Below are positions 1 to 5,808 of a stretch of 27,146 bases of DNA, in pieces. The stretch comes from a virus. Within the stretch, counting starts at the first letter, position 1. Each line of letters begins with the position of its first letter. The stretch lies in the IMG/VR virus record IMGVR_UViG_3300049827_000043, positions 1 to 27,146 of that record; one strand, written 5' to 3'. The position numbers and the translations under genes are program-made. The notes below the pieces were generated by a model. The model was not told where the DNA came from and did not search any database. It saw only the letters and a program-made list of their open reading frames with translations.

Positions 1-1532
1 TGAACAGATTGTGGAACACGAAGATCGGGTTGAAGAAAACATACGACACATTAGTAGCAAGCAGGCTCTTAGAGCCAACGAGAGAGAGCGGACACAGCTT
101 GGAAAGCTACGGAAAGCAGAGCGGTACTCAAAAGATTGACTACGCTGCTGTATGGTCTTGGATGATGGACAGACGAGAGGAGTATCCCGGTGAATGTTTT
201 GATAGACCTATTGAACAGCTTCTTGAACATTACTGCATACGCGATGTTGACGTTTTAGAAAAAACGTATGAGTTTCTGACAGAATCGCTGGAGAAGAAGG
301 GATTCTCTCCTGATTCCCTGGAGCTAGAGCATCAAGTGGCAGCAATCATTGCTCAACAAGAGCGTAACGGATTCAAACTGGACACAATCCATGCAACCTG
401 TTTACTTACTGACCTCAAGACAAAACTGGCTGGAATATATGAACAAATGCAAGAGAGATGGCCTCCAATCACCTCAGAGCGGTTCTCAGAAAAGACAGGA
501 AAGCGACTCAAGGACGAGATCATTACCTTCAATCCTGGGTCACGAAAGCAGATCGGAGAAAAGCTCCAAGAGCTAGGATGGAAGCCAAAGAAGTTCACTG
601 AGACAGGACAGCCCATCGTTGATGAAGTTGTGTTGATGGATGTGAACATTCCAGAGGCTAAGATCATTGCACAATACTTGTTGCTACAGAAGCGCATTGC
701 TCAGGTAGAATCGTGGTTAGAGGCTATGGGAACAGACGGACGAGTACACGGCAAGGTCATCACCAACGGGGCGGTGACAGGGCGTATGACTCACTCTAAG
801 CCTAACATGGCTCAGATCCCTAACGCTGGTAGCTTGTATGGCCCTGAATGTAGACAATGTTGGACGGTGGAAGATGGTAATGTATTGGTTGGTTGTGATG
901 CTAGCGGTCTTGAGCTACGTATGCTTGCTCACTTTATGAAGGATGACGATTATGTTAGAACTGTCACTGAGGGATCATCTAAAGATGGAACAGATGTTCA
1001 CACAGTTAACCAACGAGCAGCGGGACTTGCTACACGAGACCTTGCTAAAACTTTTATCTATGCGTTCCTATATGGAGCAGGAGATTCAAAGATTGGTTCT
1101 ATCGTTGGAGGCAGTGCAAGAGATGGAGCTGCTCTCAAAGACAAGTTCCTCAAGCAAACCCCAGCCCTTGGACGACTCCTATCGGCAGTCTCTAAGCATT
1201 CTGCGAAAGGGTCTGTACCTGGGCTAGATGGTAGGAAGATCTGGGTGAGGTCTGAACACGCAGCCCTTAACAGTCTCCTACAAGGAGCAGGGGCTATTGT
1301 GATGAAGAAGGCACTGGTGATCTTTAATGATAAAATCAAGCTCAACAAGTGGCCTGTAAAGCTCGTAGCCAATGTGCATGATGAGTGGCAATTTGAGGTT
1401 CCTGCTGCGCTGGCTGAGGTGACTGGAGAAGCTGCAAAGCAGTCCATCATCGAGGCTGGTGTTTTTTACAAACTACGTTGTCCACTGGACGGAGAGTACA
1501 AATATGGAGCCAACTGGCGAGAAACCCACTGA
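1..1532 (+). CDS. T7-like family A DNA polymerase, 5' end outside window
   Basis: Replicative DNA polymerase with 3'-5' proofreading domain, the engine of phage genome replication. The reading frame (codons from base 3) is open to the left edge, so about 509 C-terminal residues are visible; T7 gp5 has 704. The visible part starts in the exonuclease domain and keeps an Exo III-like YCIRDVD segment. The polymerase domain has all three core motifs: motif A (DASGLELRMLAHF, Asp codon at 897), motif B (RDLAKTFIYAFLYGAG) and motif C (VHDEW). The ending CPLDGEYKYGANW matches the C-terminus of T7 gp5 closely. The Exo I and II residues and the true start are upstream. The next gene starts inside the last 29 bases. 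The family call is secure; it is alignment from memory with T7 gp5, not a database search. Confidence 0.96.
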   Translation, partial: NRLWNTKIGLKKTYDTLVASRLLEPTRESGHSLESYGKQSGTQKIDYAAVWSWMMDRREEYPGECFDRPIEQLLEHYCIRDVDVLEKTYEFLTESLEKKGFSPDSLELEHQVAAIIAQQERNGFKLDTIHATCLLTDLKTKLAGIYEQMQERWPPITSERFSEKTGKRLKDEIITFNPGSRKQIGEKLQELGWKPKKFTETGQPIVDEVVLMDVNIPEAKIIAQYLLLQKRIAQVESWLEAMGTDGRVHGKVITNGAVTGRMTHSKPNMAQIPNAGSLYGPECRQCWTVEDGNVLVGCDASGLELRMLAHFMKDDDYVRTVTEGSSKDGTDVHTVNQRAAGLATRDLAKTFIYAFLYGAGDSKIGSIVGGSARDGAALKDKFLKQTPALGRLLSAVSKHSAKGSVPGLDGRKIWVRSEHAALNSLLQGAGAIVMKKALVIFNDKIKLNKWPVKLVANVHDEWQFEVPAALAEVTGEAAKQSIIEAGVFYKLRCPLDGEYKYGANWRETH

Positions 1533-1689
1533 CTTTGATGCTAGAATCATTGTTGACATCATTGATGACAGCTTCAAGGTAACACATACTGCAAACTTGG
1601 ATATAGAGAAAGTCTATCTCATCTTTGCAGCCGCACTGGATTATATGGATGCTCTTGGTGGATTTGAACCACCAGAGTTCCTGAATTGA
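1504..1689 (+). CDS. Small hypothetical protein (61 aa) between polymerase and SSB
   Basis: I do not recognise a family. The frame stays open upstream to 1459, but I chose ATG 1504 because GGAG lies about nine bases before it and because a longer form would overlap the polymerase more. The gene overlaps the polymerase 3' end by 29 bases. The product is acidic, with a possible alternating strand/helix pattern (ARIIVDIIDDSF, then LDIEKVYLIFAAALDYMDAL). No transmembrane segment or metal site is visible. Its 3' end carries a 9-bp hairpin (1652-1677), and its stop codon sits inside a candidate -35 element for the next gene. Position in the replication operon is the only hint of function. Confidence 0.6.
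   Translation: MEPTGEKPTDFDARIIVDIIDDSFKVTHTANLDIEKVYLIFAAALDYMDALGGFEPPEFLN
1652..1677 (+). other. Imperfect 9-bp RNA hairpin upstream of SSB
   Basis: The left arm at 1652-1661 (CTCTTGGTGG) pairs with the right arm at 1669-1677 (CCACCAGAG) with one bulged T and a 7-base loop. It lies inside the 61-aa gene, 60 bases before the SSB start. No T-run follows, so it is not an intrinsic terminator. It could be an RNA processing or stability element, or chance. Confidence 0.3.
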
Positions 1690-1716
1690 CAGCTTGGAAA
1701 GACAAGCAACTTTATT
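1686..1716 (+). promoter_or_regulatory. Candidate sigma70-type promoter for SSB
   Basis: A perfect -35 hexamer TTGACA lies at 1686-1691 and contains the stop codon of the 61-aa gene. The best -10-like hexamer is TTTATT at 1711-1716, four of six consensus bases but at a long 19-base spacing. It lies directly upstream of the SSB gene, whose product would be needed in quantity. The weak -10 keeps this tentative. Confidence 0.3.
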
Positions 1717-1737
1717 AACTTTCAAAGGAATTGAAAA

Positions 1738-2172
1738 ATGAGTGATCTGAAACCCGTTAAAATCTCTGGTGAGCTGTTCTGGTCTAAATGGATGGCTGAA
1801 TTCAATAAAGCTTTTAACAGTGACAATGATCGTTACGAGTGTACCATCGGTAATATCTCTGACGCTGACGTAGCCAAGCTCACGGGCCTGGGCATTCGAG
1901 TCAAGTACAAGGACTCACAGGGTAACTACATTGTGGTGAAGAGCAAGTTCTTGTTCAATCCCACTGATGCTGATGGTAATTCTGTTGCCGTTGATGCCTT
2001 GGGTAACGGCTCCAAGTGCGAGGCACTGGTGACTGCGTACAAGCACAAGATGAGTGCTAAGTTTGGCCTCTCACCGAGCATCGTAGGTAAGCCTGGGCAG
2101 ACCTCCCTGAAGGTTACTGAGGTGAAGACCTACGTGCCTGATGCCAAGCAAGAAGATGACGACCTCATCTGA
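1738..2172 (+). CDS. Single-stranded DNA-binding protein (T7 gp2.5 role)
   Basis: Probable phage single-stranded-DNA-binding protein that coats replication intermediates and contacts the polymerase. Of 144 residues, the N-terminal ~125 look like a beta-rich OB-type domain with scattered aromatic and Lys residues. The protein ends in an acidic tail (KQEDDDLI), the hallmark tail by which SSBs recruit partner proteins. It is shorter than T7 gp2.5 (232 aa), so homology is functional analogy; some phage families of this size are listed as DUF2815-like. An AAAGGAA ribosome site lies about eight bases before ATG 1738. It sits in the replication operon between polymerase and exonuclease. The exonuclease start lies inside its last 32 bases. 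Confidence 0.75.
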   Translation: MSDLKPVKISGELFWSKWMAEFNKAFNSDNDRYECTIGNISDADVAKLTGLGIRVKYKDSQGNYIVVKSKFLFNPTDADGNSVAVDALGNGSKCEALVTAYKHKMSAKFGLSPSIVGKPGQTSLKVTEVKTYVPDAKQEDDDLI

Positions 2173-2953
2173 GCTTCCTAAGCTGGCTCTCATTGACGCA
2201 GACGTTATCGTTTACAGGGTAGCGTTTGCGTCTGAAGAGGAAACAGAGGAGATCTGTTTTGCAAGAGCTAAAGACCTCATCTTTGAAATAGTTTTTACGG
2301 AACTAAACTGCGATGACTATAAAGCCTATATCACCGGCAAAGGGAATTTTCGACAAATGGTGGCGACCACAGCACCATACAAAGGAAACCGAAAAGACTT
2401 CCAAAAGCCCAAGCACTACGATGGACTCAGAGCCTACCTTCAGCGACTCGGAGCAGAACTTGTTGAAGGACAAGAAGCCGATGACGCCATCGCCATCGAA
2501 GCCACGAAAGAGCAGGACAAATGCTGGATAGTATCGATTGATAAAGACTTCGATCAAGTCAAGGGATGGCACTATAACTTCGTCAAGAAGGAAAAGTACT
2601 ATGTCACGGAAGAGGAAGGAATCCGTAGTTTCTACACTCAGATTCTGACCGGGGATCGAACAGACAATATCATCGGTATCAAAGGCATTGGCCCTGTCAA
2701 GGCTGAGAAGATCTTACAAGACTGTAAAACAGAAAGGGAACATTATGATGCCTGTGTTAAAGCGTATGATGGGAATATTGAGCGAGTTACCGAGAACGGT
2801 GTACTGCTATGGTTAAGACGCCACCCAAACCAACTGTGGCTTCCTCCTTTACCCTCGCAGGATTCGACTGGACAGTCAGGTACGTTGAGGGAATTACCGA
2901 GTACGGACTCTGCAACCCCAGCACCCAAGAAATCATCCTCCGATCAGGAATGA
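2141..2953 (+). CDS. FEN-type 5'-3' exonuclease
   Basis: Metal-dependent 5'-3' exonuclease/flap endonuclease of the T7 gp6 and T5 D15 class. It likely removes RNA primers and degrades DNA to nucleotides. Numbering from ATG 2141, the acidic active-site groups are D19/D21 (LIDAD), E112/D114/D115 (EADDAIA), D134/D136 (IDKDFD) and D172/D175 (GDRTDN). The last group runs into a helix-3-turn-helix DNA-binding motif (GIKGIGPVKAEKIL, about 178-192). The LLWLRRHPNQLWLPP segment resembles the usual end of the phage family; about 35 more low-complexity Ser/Pro/Thr residues follow. ATG 2156 is an alternative start; neither has a strong ribosome site. The last 145 bases are also read in another frame by the next gene. 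Confidence 0.9.
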   Translation: MPSKKMTTSSELPKLALIDADVIVYRVAFASEEETEEICFARAKDLIFEIVFTELNCDDYKAYITGKGNFRQMVATTAPYKGNRKDFQKPKHYDGLRAYLQRLGAELVEGQEADDAIAIEATKEQDKCWIVSIDKDFDQVKGWHYNFVKKEKYYVTEEEGIRSFYTQILTGDRTDNIIGIKGIGPVKAEKILQDCKTEREHYDACVKAYDGNIERVTENGVLLWLRRHPNQLWLPPLPSQDSTGQSGTLRELPSTDSATPAPKKSSSDQE

Positions 2954-3093
2954 ATGACCAGATGACTCAGCAGACCTTCTGTCACGAGTTGATTCATGCA
3001 ATCCTGTTCACGATGGGTAAGACTAATCACGATGAAGAATACACAGATGCTTTTGGGGCATTGCTGCATCAATACGAGAGGACTAAAGCTTGA
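2809..3093 (+). CDS. HELIH metallopeptidase-like protein
   Basis: Small (94 aa) putative zinc protein with a HExxH motif, H59-E-L-I-H63, preceded by a beta-hairpin region (TEYGLCNPSTQEIILRSG), the layout of small SprT/zincin-like phage proteins. Such proteins may process a protein substrate, for instance protein-DNA crosslinks, but the substrate here is unknown. The third zinc ligand is not obvious; D75/E76/E77 or D80 downstream are candidates. ATG 2809 is chosen because the conserved-looking strand region begins soon after; a start at 2950 would remove it. The first 145 bases overlap the exonuclease C-terminus in another frame. Only a weak ribosome site is seen, so translation may be coupled. 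The next gene starts on the base before its stop (TTGA). Confidence 0.72.
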   Translation: MVKTPPKPTVASSFTLAGFDWTVRYVEGITEYGLCNPSTQEIILRSGMNDQMTQQTFCHELIHAILFTMGKTNHDEEYTDAFGALLHQYERTKA

Positions 3094-3446
3094 AAACCAG
3101 TAGCGCAAAGGCAAAGGGACGGAACCTACAGAAGTGGGCAGCAGCAAGGCTCCTAGAACACGCTCCAGAGCTTGAAGGTGACGATATTAAGTCCACCTCA
3201 ATGGGTGCAGGGGGTGAGGACGTAATGCTGTCTCCTGCGGCTCGTAAGCTCTATCCCTGGCAGATTGAATGTAAGAGTTATGCTCGTATCGCCGTGTATG
3301 ACTTCTACAACCAAGCCTGCTCACATGGTACACATGAGCCTGTTGTCTTTATCAAACAGAACCAGTGCAAGCCTCTTGTGATCGTTGATGCTGAATACTT
3401 TGTAAGGAGTTTTAGAGATGCAAGTAAACCTGATTCGAGAAAATGA
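3090..3446 (+). CDS. PD-(D/E)XK endonuclease / Holliday-junction resolvase-like protein
   Basis: Likely nuclease of 118 aa. The core reads as a PD-(D/E)XK fold: an N-terminal basic helix (KGRNLQKWAAARLL), an acidic residue at D44 (GGEDVMLSP) and the E60-C-K62 pair (WQIECKSY), followed by a strand with HEPVVFIKQN. In T7 the equivalent slot holds endonuclease I (gp3), which cuts branched DNA before packaging and helps degrade host DNA, so a resolvase role is inferred. The start is TTG at 3090, overlapping the previous stop (TTGA), with GAGAGG upstream; the next in-frame ATG would delete the N-terminal helix. A general nuclease role cannot be excluded. Confidence 0.72.
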   Translation: MKTSSAKAKGRNLQKWAAARLLEHAPELEGDDIKSTSMGAGGEDVMLSPAARKLYPWQIECKSYARIAVYDFYNQACSHGTHEPVVFIKQNQCKPLVIVDAEYFVRSFRDASKPDSRK

Positions 3447-3687
3447 GGATGGTTCAGCAGACTTTTCTTTTGATTTAACAAGCGAAGAAAGACAAAGTTT
3501 GTTGTTGTACGGGATTATGCAGGCTTTAAAGGCCGCAGTTGAAGAAGGAATAAAATATGACCCAGGTAAAATTGATGTGGGTGACACCACACGCGGAGGA
3601 GAAGATAGCGTACATGGCTCGGGTGAGCAATCCGGCGAACCAGAACAACCCTCAGACGGCTTCAAAACTTCTCAAGTACTTGGTTAA
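3418..3687 (+). CDS. Hypothetical acidic protein (89 aa), C-terminus overlaps ThyX
   Basis: No recognised family. The N-terminal half (MQVNLIRENEDGSADFSFDL, then EERQSLLLYGIMQALKAAVEEG) looks like a strand pair and a helix. The C-terminal 43 residues are low-complexity and Gly/Asp/Glu/Ser-rich. That second half is also the start of thyX in another frame (131 shared bases), which may explain its odd composition. Start ATG 3418 has a strong AAGGAG eight to twelve bases upstream and lies 29 bases inside the resolvase-like gene. Function is unknown; similar small proteins are common beside phage nucleotide-metabolism genes. Confidence 0.65.
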   Translation: MQVNLIRENEDGSADFSFDLTSEERQSLLLYGIMQALKAAVEEGIKYDPGKIDVGDTTRGGEDSVHGSGEQSGEPEQPSDGFKTSQVLG

Positions 3688-4207
3688 GAACAAGCACTGG
3701 AGTCCGTTCGAGATGGTCAACGTCTGCATGGAGATTGAAACCACCAGGGACATTGCCCGTCAGATCCTGCGTCATCGTAGCTTCAGTTTCCAAGAGTTCA
3801 GCCAACGCTATGCAGTGGCAGAAGCTTTTGAGAAGCGTGAGTGCCGTAAGCAGGACGTTGTTAATCGCCAGAATAGCCTAGCGGTGGACGTTTATGGCAA
3901 TGATGAAGATCGGTACTTGGCTACTTGGTGGGACGAGGTGCAGCAACGCCTCACCAAAGAAGCTGAGTTCCTGTACGAGTCTGCTATCAGCAAAGGCATC
4001 GCTAAGGAGGTCGCTCGATCACTTCTTCCCGAAGGTCTTACAGCCTCTCGACTGTACATGAATGGAACCCTGCGTAGCTGGATTCATTACATTGACATTC
4101 GTTGCGATAAGGCAACACAGAAGGAGCATCGTGAGGTAGCGGAACAATGTCGAGATATAATCTTTGAACATTTTCCCAGTATTAAAGAGGTCTTGAATGC
4201 GAGTTAA
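3557..4207 (+). CDS. thyX: FAD-dependent thymidylate synthase ThyX
   Basis: Converts dUMP to dTMP using methylenetetrahydrofolate, NAD(P)H and FAD, so it makes thymidylate without a separate dihydrofolate reductase. The 216-aa length fits the family. The ThyX signature RHR-x7-S is present as R72-H-R74 to S82 (RHRSFSFQEFSQR), within the dUMP/FAD-binding region. The C-terminal LLPEGLTASRLYMNGTLRSW and the IDIRCDKATQKEHREVAE segment match the rest of the fold. ATG 3557 has AAGGAA about eight bases upstream and starts inside the previous gene. The neighbouring class II RNR suggests a combined pathway raising dNTP supply. Roseophage SIO1 also carries a ThyX. Confidence 0.96.
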   Translation: MTQVKLMWVTPHAEEKIAYMARVSNPANQNNPQTASKLLKYLVKNKHWSPFEMVNVCMEIETTRDIARQILRHRSFSFQEFSQRYAVAEAFEKRECRKQDVVNRQNSLAVDVYGNDEDRYLATWWDEVQQRLTKEAEFLYESAISKGIAKEVARSLLPEGLTASRLYMNGTLRSWIHYIDIRCDKATQKEHREVAEQCRDIIFEHFPSIKEVLNAS

Positions 4208-4379
4208 GTTCATTGAATCAGACTTTAATACGTATATCGAGATGAGTGGAACCATCATTGGTTACTTCACCAAGCGATATAATGGTAATTGGTTCTGTAT
4301 GTTCTTCAAAGAGTATCCAATCACTCTAAACGAACTTGCAGACATTTACGAGAAGATGGAGGAGATTAATGCAACTTGA
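4197..4379 (+). CDS. Small hypothetical protein (60 aa)
   Basis: No family recognised. The sequence reads as a short beta-hairpin (MRVKFIESDFNTYIEMSG, IIGYFTKRYNGNWFCMFF) followed by a helix (LNELADIYEKMEEI). It starts 11 bases before the end of thyX with AAAGAGG upstream, consistent with coupled translation. No transmembrane or metal motif. A role in nucleotide metabolism is guessed only from position. Confidence 0.6.
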   Translation: MRVKFIESDFNTYIEMSGTIIGYFTKRYNGNWFCMFFKEYPITLNELADIYEKMEEINAT

Positions 4380-4413
4380 AGACTATTTTCATCAGATTCA
4401 ACAGGAGAAACCT

Positions 4414-4740
4414 ATGATTAATAAAGATACCGTTGTTAGTTTTAGCATTGACCAAGATAATTCTGACCTAGAAGACTTTGCAGATACGTTTGTGCAAATG
4501 CGTCATGCGTACTCTGGTCCTACTTGGATACAAATTCTTGAGGACGTAATCAAGGTTTTGGAAGCTCAGTATGGCTACCCTATCAGCGAGCAGGTCTTCT
4601 ATGCGGTTAAGAACCCCATGTTTGACCATAATCATTCAGCCGCCCCTGGACGAGAACTACATCAGGCTGATTTCCTCAGACTGCTGATTGAGAATCCTGA
4701 ACTCAACAACGGCGGTGAGCATCAACCGATTAGCCGGTAA
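4414..4740 (+). CDS. Hypothetical acidic protein (108 aa) before the metallophosphoesterase
   Basis: Family not recognised, although the DLEDFADTFVQMRHAYSGPTW and ELNNGGEH segments have the regular look of a conserved phage protein. I place the start at ATG 4414 with AGGAG seven bases upstream. ATG 4369, preceded by GGAGGAG and overlapping the previous gene, would add 15 residues and is a fair alternative. The product is predicted soluble and mainly helical. Its stop TAA shares a base with the ATG of the metallophosphoesterase (TAATG), so the two are probably translated together. Confidence 0.65.
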   Translation: MINKDTVVSFSIDQDNSDLEDFADTFVQMRHAYSGPTWIQILEDVIKVLEAQYGYPISEQVFYAVKNPMFDHNHSAAPGRELHQADFLRLLIENPELNNGGEHQPISR

Positions 4741-5543
4741 TGAGAATACTTGTTATACCAGATTGTCAAGTCAAGCAAGGTGTTCCTCTGGAGCATCTTT
4801 CTTGGGCTGGTCAGGCTATTGCGGATTACCGGCCTGACGTTGTTGTTAACATCGGGGACTTTGCTGATATGCCTAGTCTGTCTTCCCACGATATTAAAGG
4901 CTCCAAGTACTTTGAAGGTCTTAGGTACAAGTCTGATGTCGACATTACGAAGCAAGCTATGAAGATGCTCTTGAAGCCTCTCAAAGATCTCCAAGCTCGG
5001 CAGAAGAAGAACAAAGAGAAGGTCTACAAGCCTCGGATGGTTCTGACTCTGGGCAACCATGAGAATCGTATTGATAGAGCTGTTAACAACAATCCCACCC
5101 TTGAAGGGTTGATCTCAACAAAGGACTTAGGCTATGAATCTGACTGGGAAGTACATGGGTTCTTACATCCTGTTTTCATTAATGGTGTTGGTTTTAACCA
5201 TTACTGGCCTGTCGGTGCTATGGGCCGACCTGCATCGTCTCCTGCTGCTATTATCAGTAAGCTACATATGTCGTGTGTTGCTGGACACCAACAAGGAAAG
5301 CAAGTCGCCTATGGTAAACGAGCTGATGGGAGACCTATCACAGCTATTGTGGTTGGTAGTTATTATCTGCACGATGAGAGTTATATGGATCAGCTTAGTA
5401 ACCGTCATTGGCGAGGTCTTCTCGTAATGAACGAGGTCGAAGACGGACACTTTGATGAAATGTTCCTAAGCATTGAATACTTGGAGAAGAAATATGGACG
5501 AATGGACACCACTGCCGGGGACAATCCATTACACAACCCGTGA
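4740..5543 (+). CDS. Calcineurin-like metallophosphoesterase
   Basis: Binuclear metal phosphoesterase of the calcineurin-like superfamily, 267 aa. The ordered motifs are PDCQ (D8, with Gln10 in the usual His place), GDFAD (D40, D43), GNHE (105-108) and a late AGHQQG (His183). Substrate is unknown; phage members act on nucleic acid ends, cyclic nucleotides or nucleotide phosphates, and its position among dNTP and replication genes favours a nucleic-acid or nucleotide substrate. The start shares one base with the previous stop, which fixes it. The C-terminal 50 bases overlap the DUF3310 gene. Replacement of His by Gln in motif I is seen in some phosphoesterases and need not mean inactivity. Confidence 0.85.
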   Translation: MRILVIPDCQVKQGVPLEHLSWAGQAIADYRPDVVVNIGDFADMPSLSSHDIKGSKYFEGLRYKSDVDITKQAMKMLLKPLKDLQARQKKNKEKVYKPRMVLTLGNHENRIDRAVNNNPTLEGLISTKDLGYESDWEVHGFLHPVFINGVGFNHYWPVGAMGRPASSPAAIISKLHMSCVAGHQQGKQVAYGKRADGRPITAIVVGSYYLHDESYMDQLSNRHWRGLLVMNEVEDGHFDEMFLSIEYLEKKYGRMDTTAGDNPLHNP

Positions 5544-5808
5544 TGGAATTGAGGACTACATGAGGTCACTGAACCTTCCTGAGAAAGCGCCCCAAAAAGG
5601 TGCTAATTCTAAGCAAATCTCTGGTAGTCACTATAGTGACAAAGAAATCCAGCCTTGGGACTATATTCATGCAAATAACCTTTGCTATTTTACCGGAAAC
5701 TGCGTAAAATACGTGTCCCGTTGGAAAGACAAGGGCGGTATAGATGACCTCAAGAAAGCCATCCACTATCTTGAGAAGCTGATTGAACTAGAACAAGGAA
5801 AAAAATGA
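5494..5808 (+). CDS. DUF3310 family protein
   Basis: Small phage protein (104 aa) with the DUF3310 signature: a GSHYSDKEIQPWDYI entry followed by the helix FTGNCVKYVSRWKDKGGIDD and a final helix LKKAIHYLEKLIELE. Members are often labelled nucleotide kinase (T7 gp1.7-like), but that function should not be assumed; the domain recalls all-alpha nucleotide-handling folds. The start ATG 5494 is supported by GGAG about eight bases upstream; a TTG at 5473 would add only seven residues. It overlaps the metallophosphoesterase by 50 bases, and its TGA overlaps the RNR ATG (ATGA). Placement directly before RNR suggests a nucleotide-metabolism role. Confidence 0.85.
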   Translation: MDEWTPLPGTIHYTTRDGIEDYMRSLNLPEKAPQKGANSKQISGSHYSDKEIQPWDYIHANNLCYFTGNCVKYVSRWKDKGGIDDLKKAIHYLEKLIELEQGKK

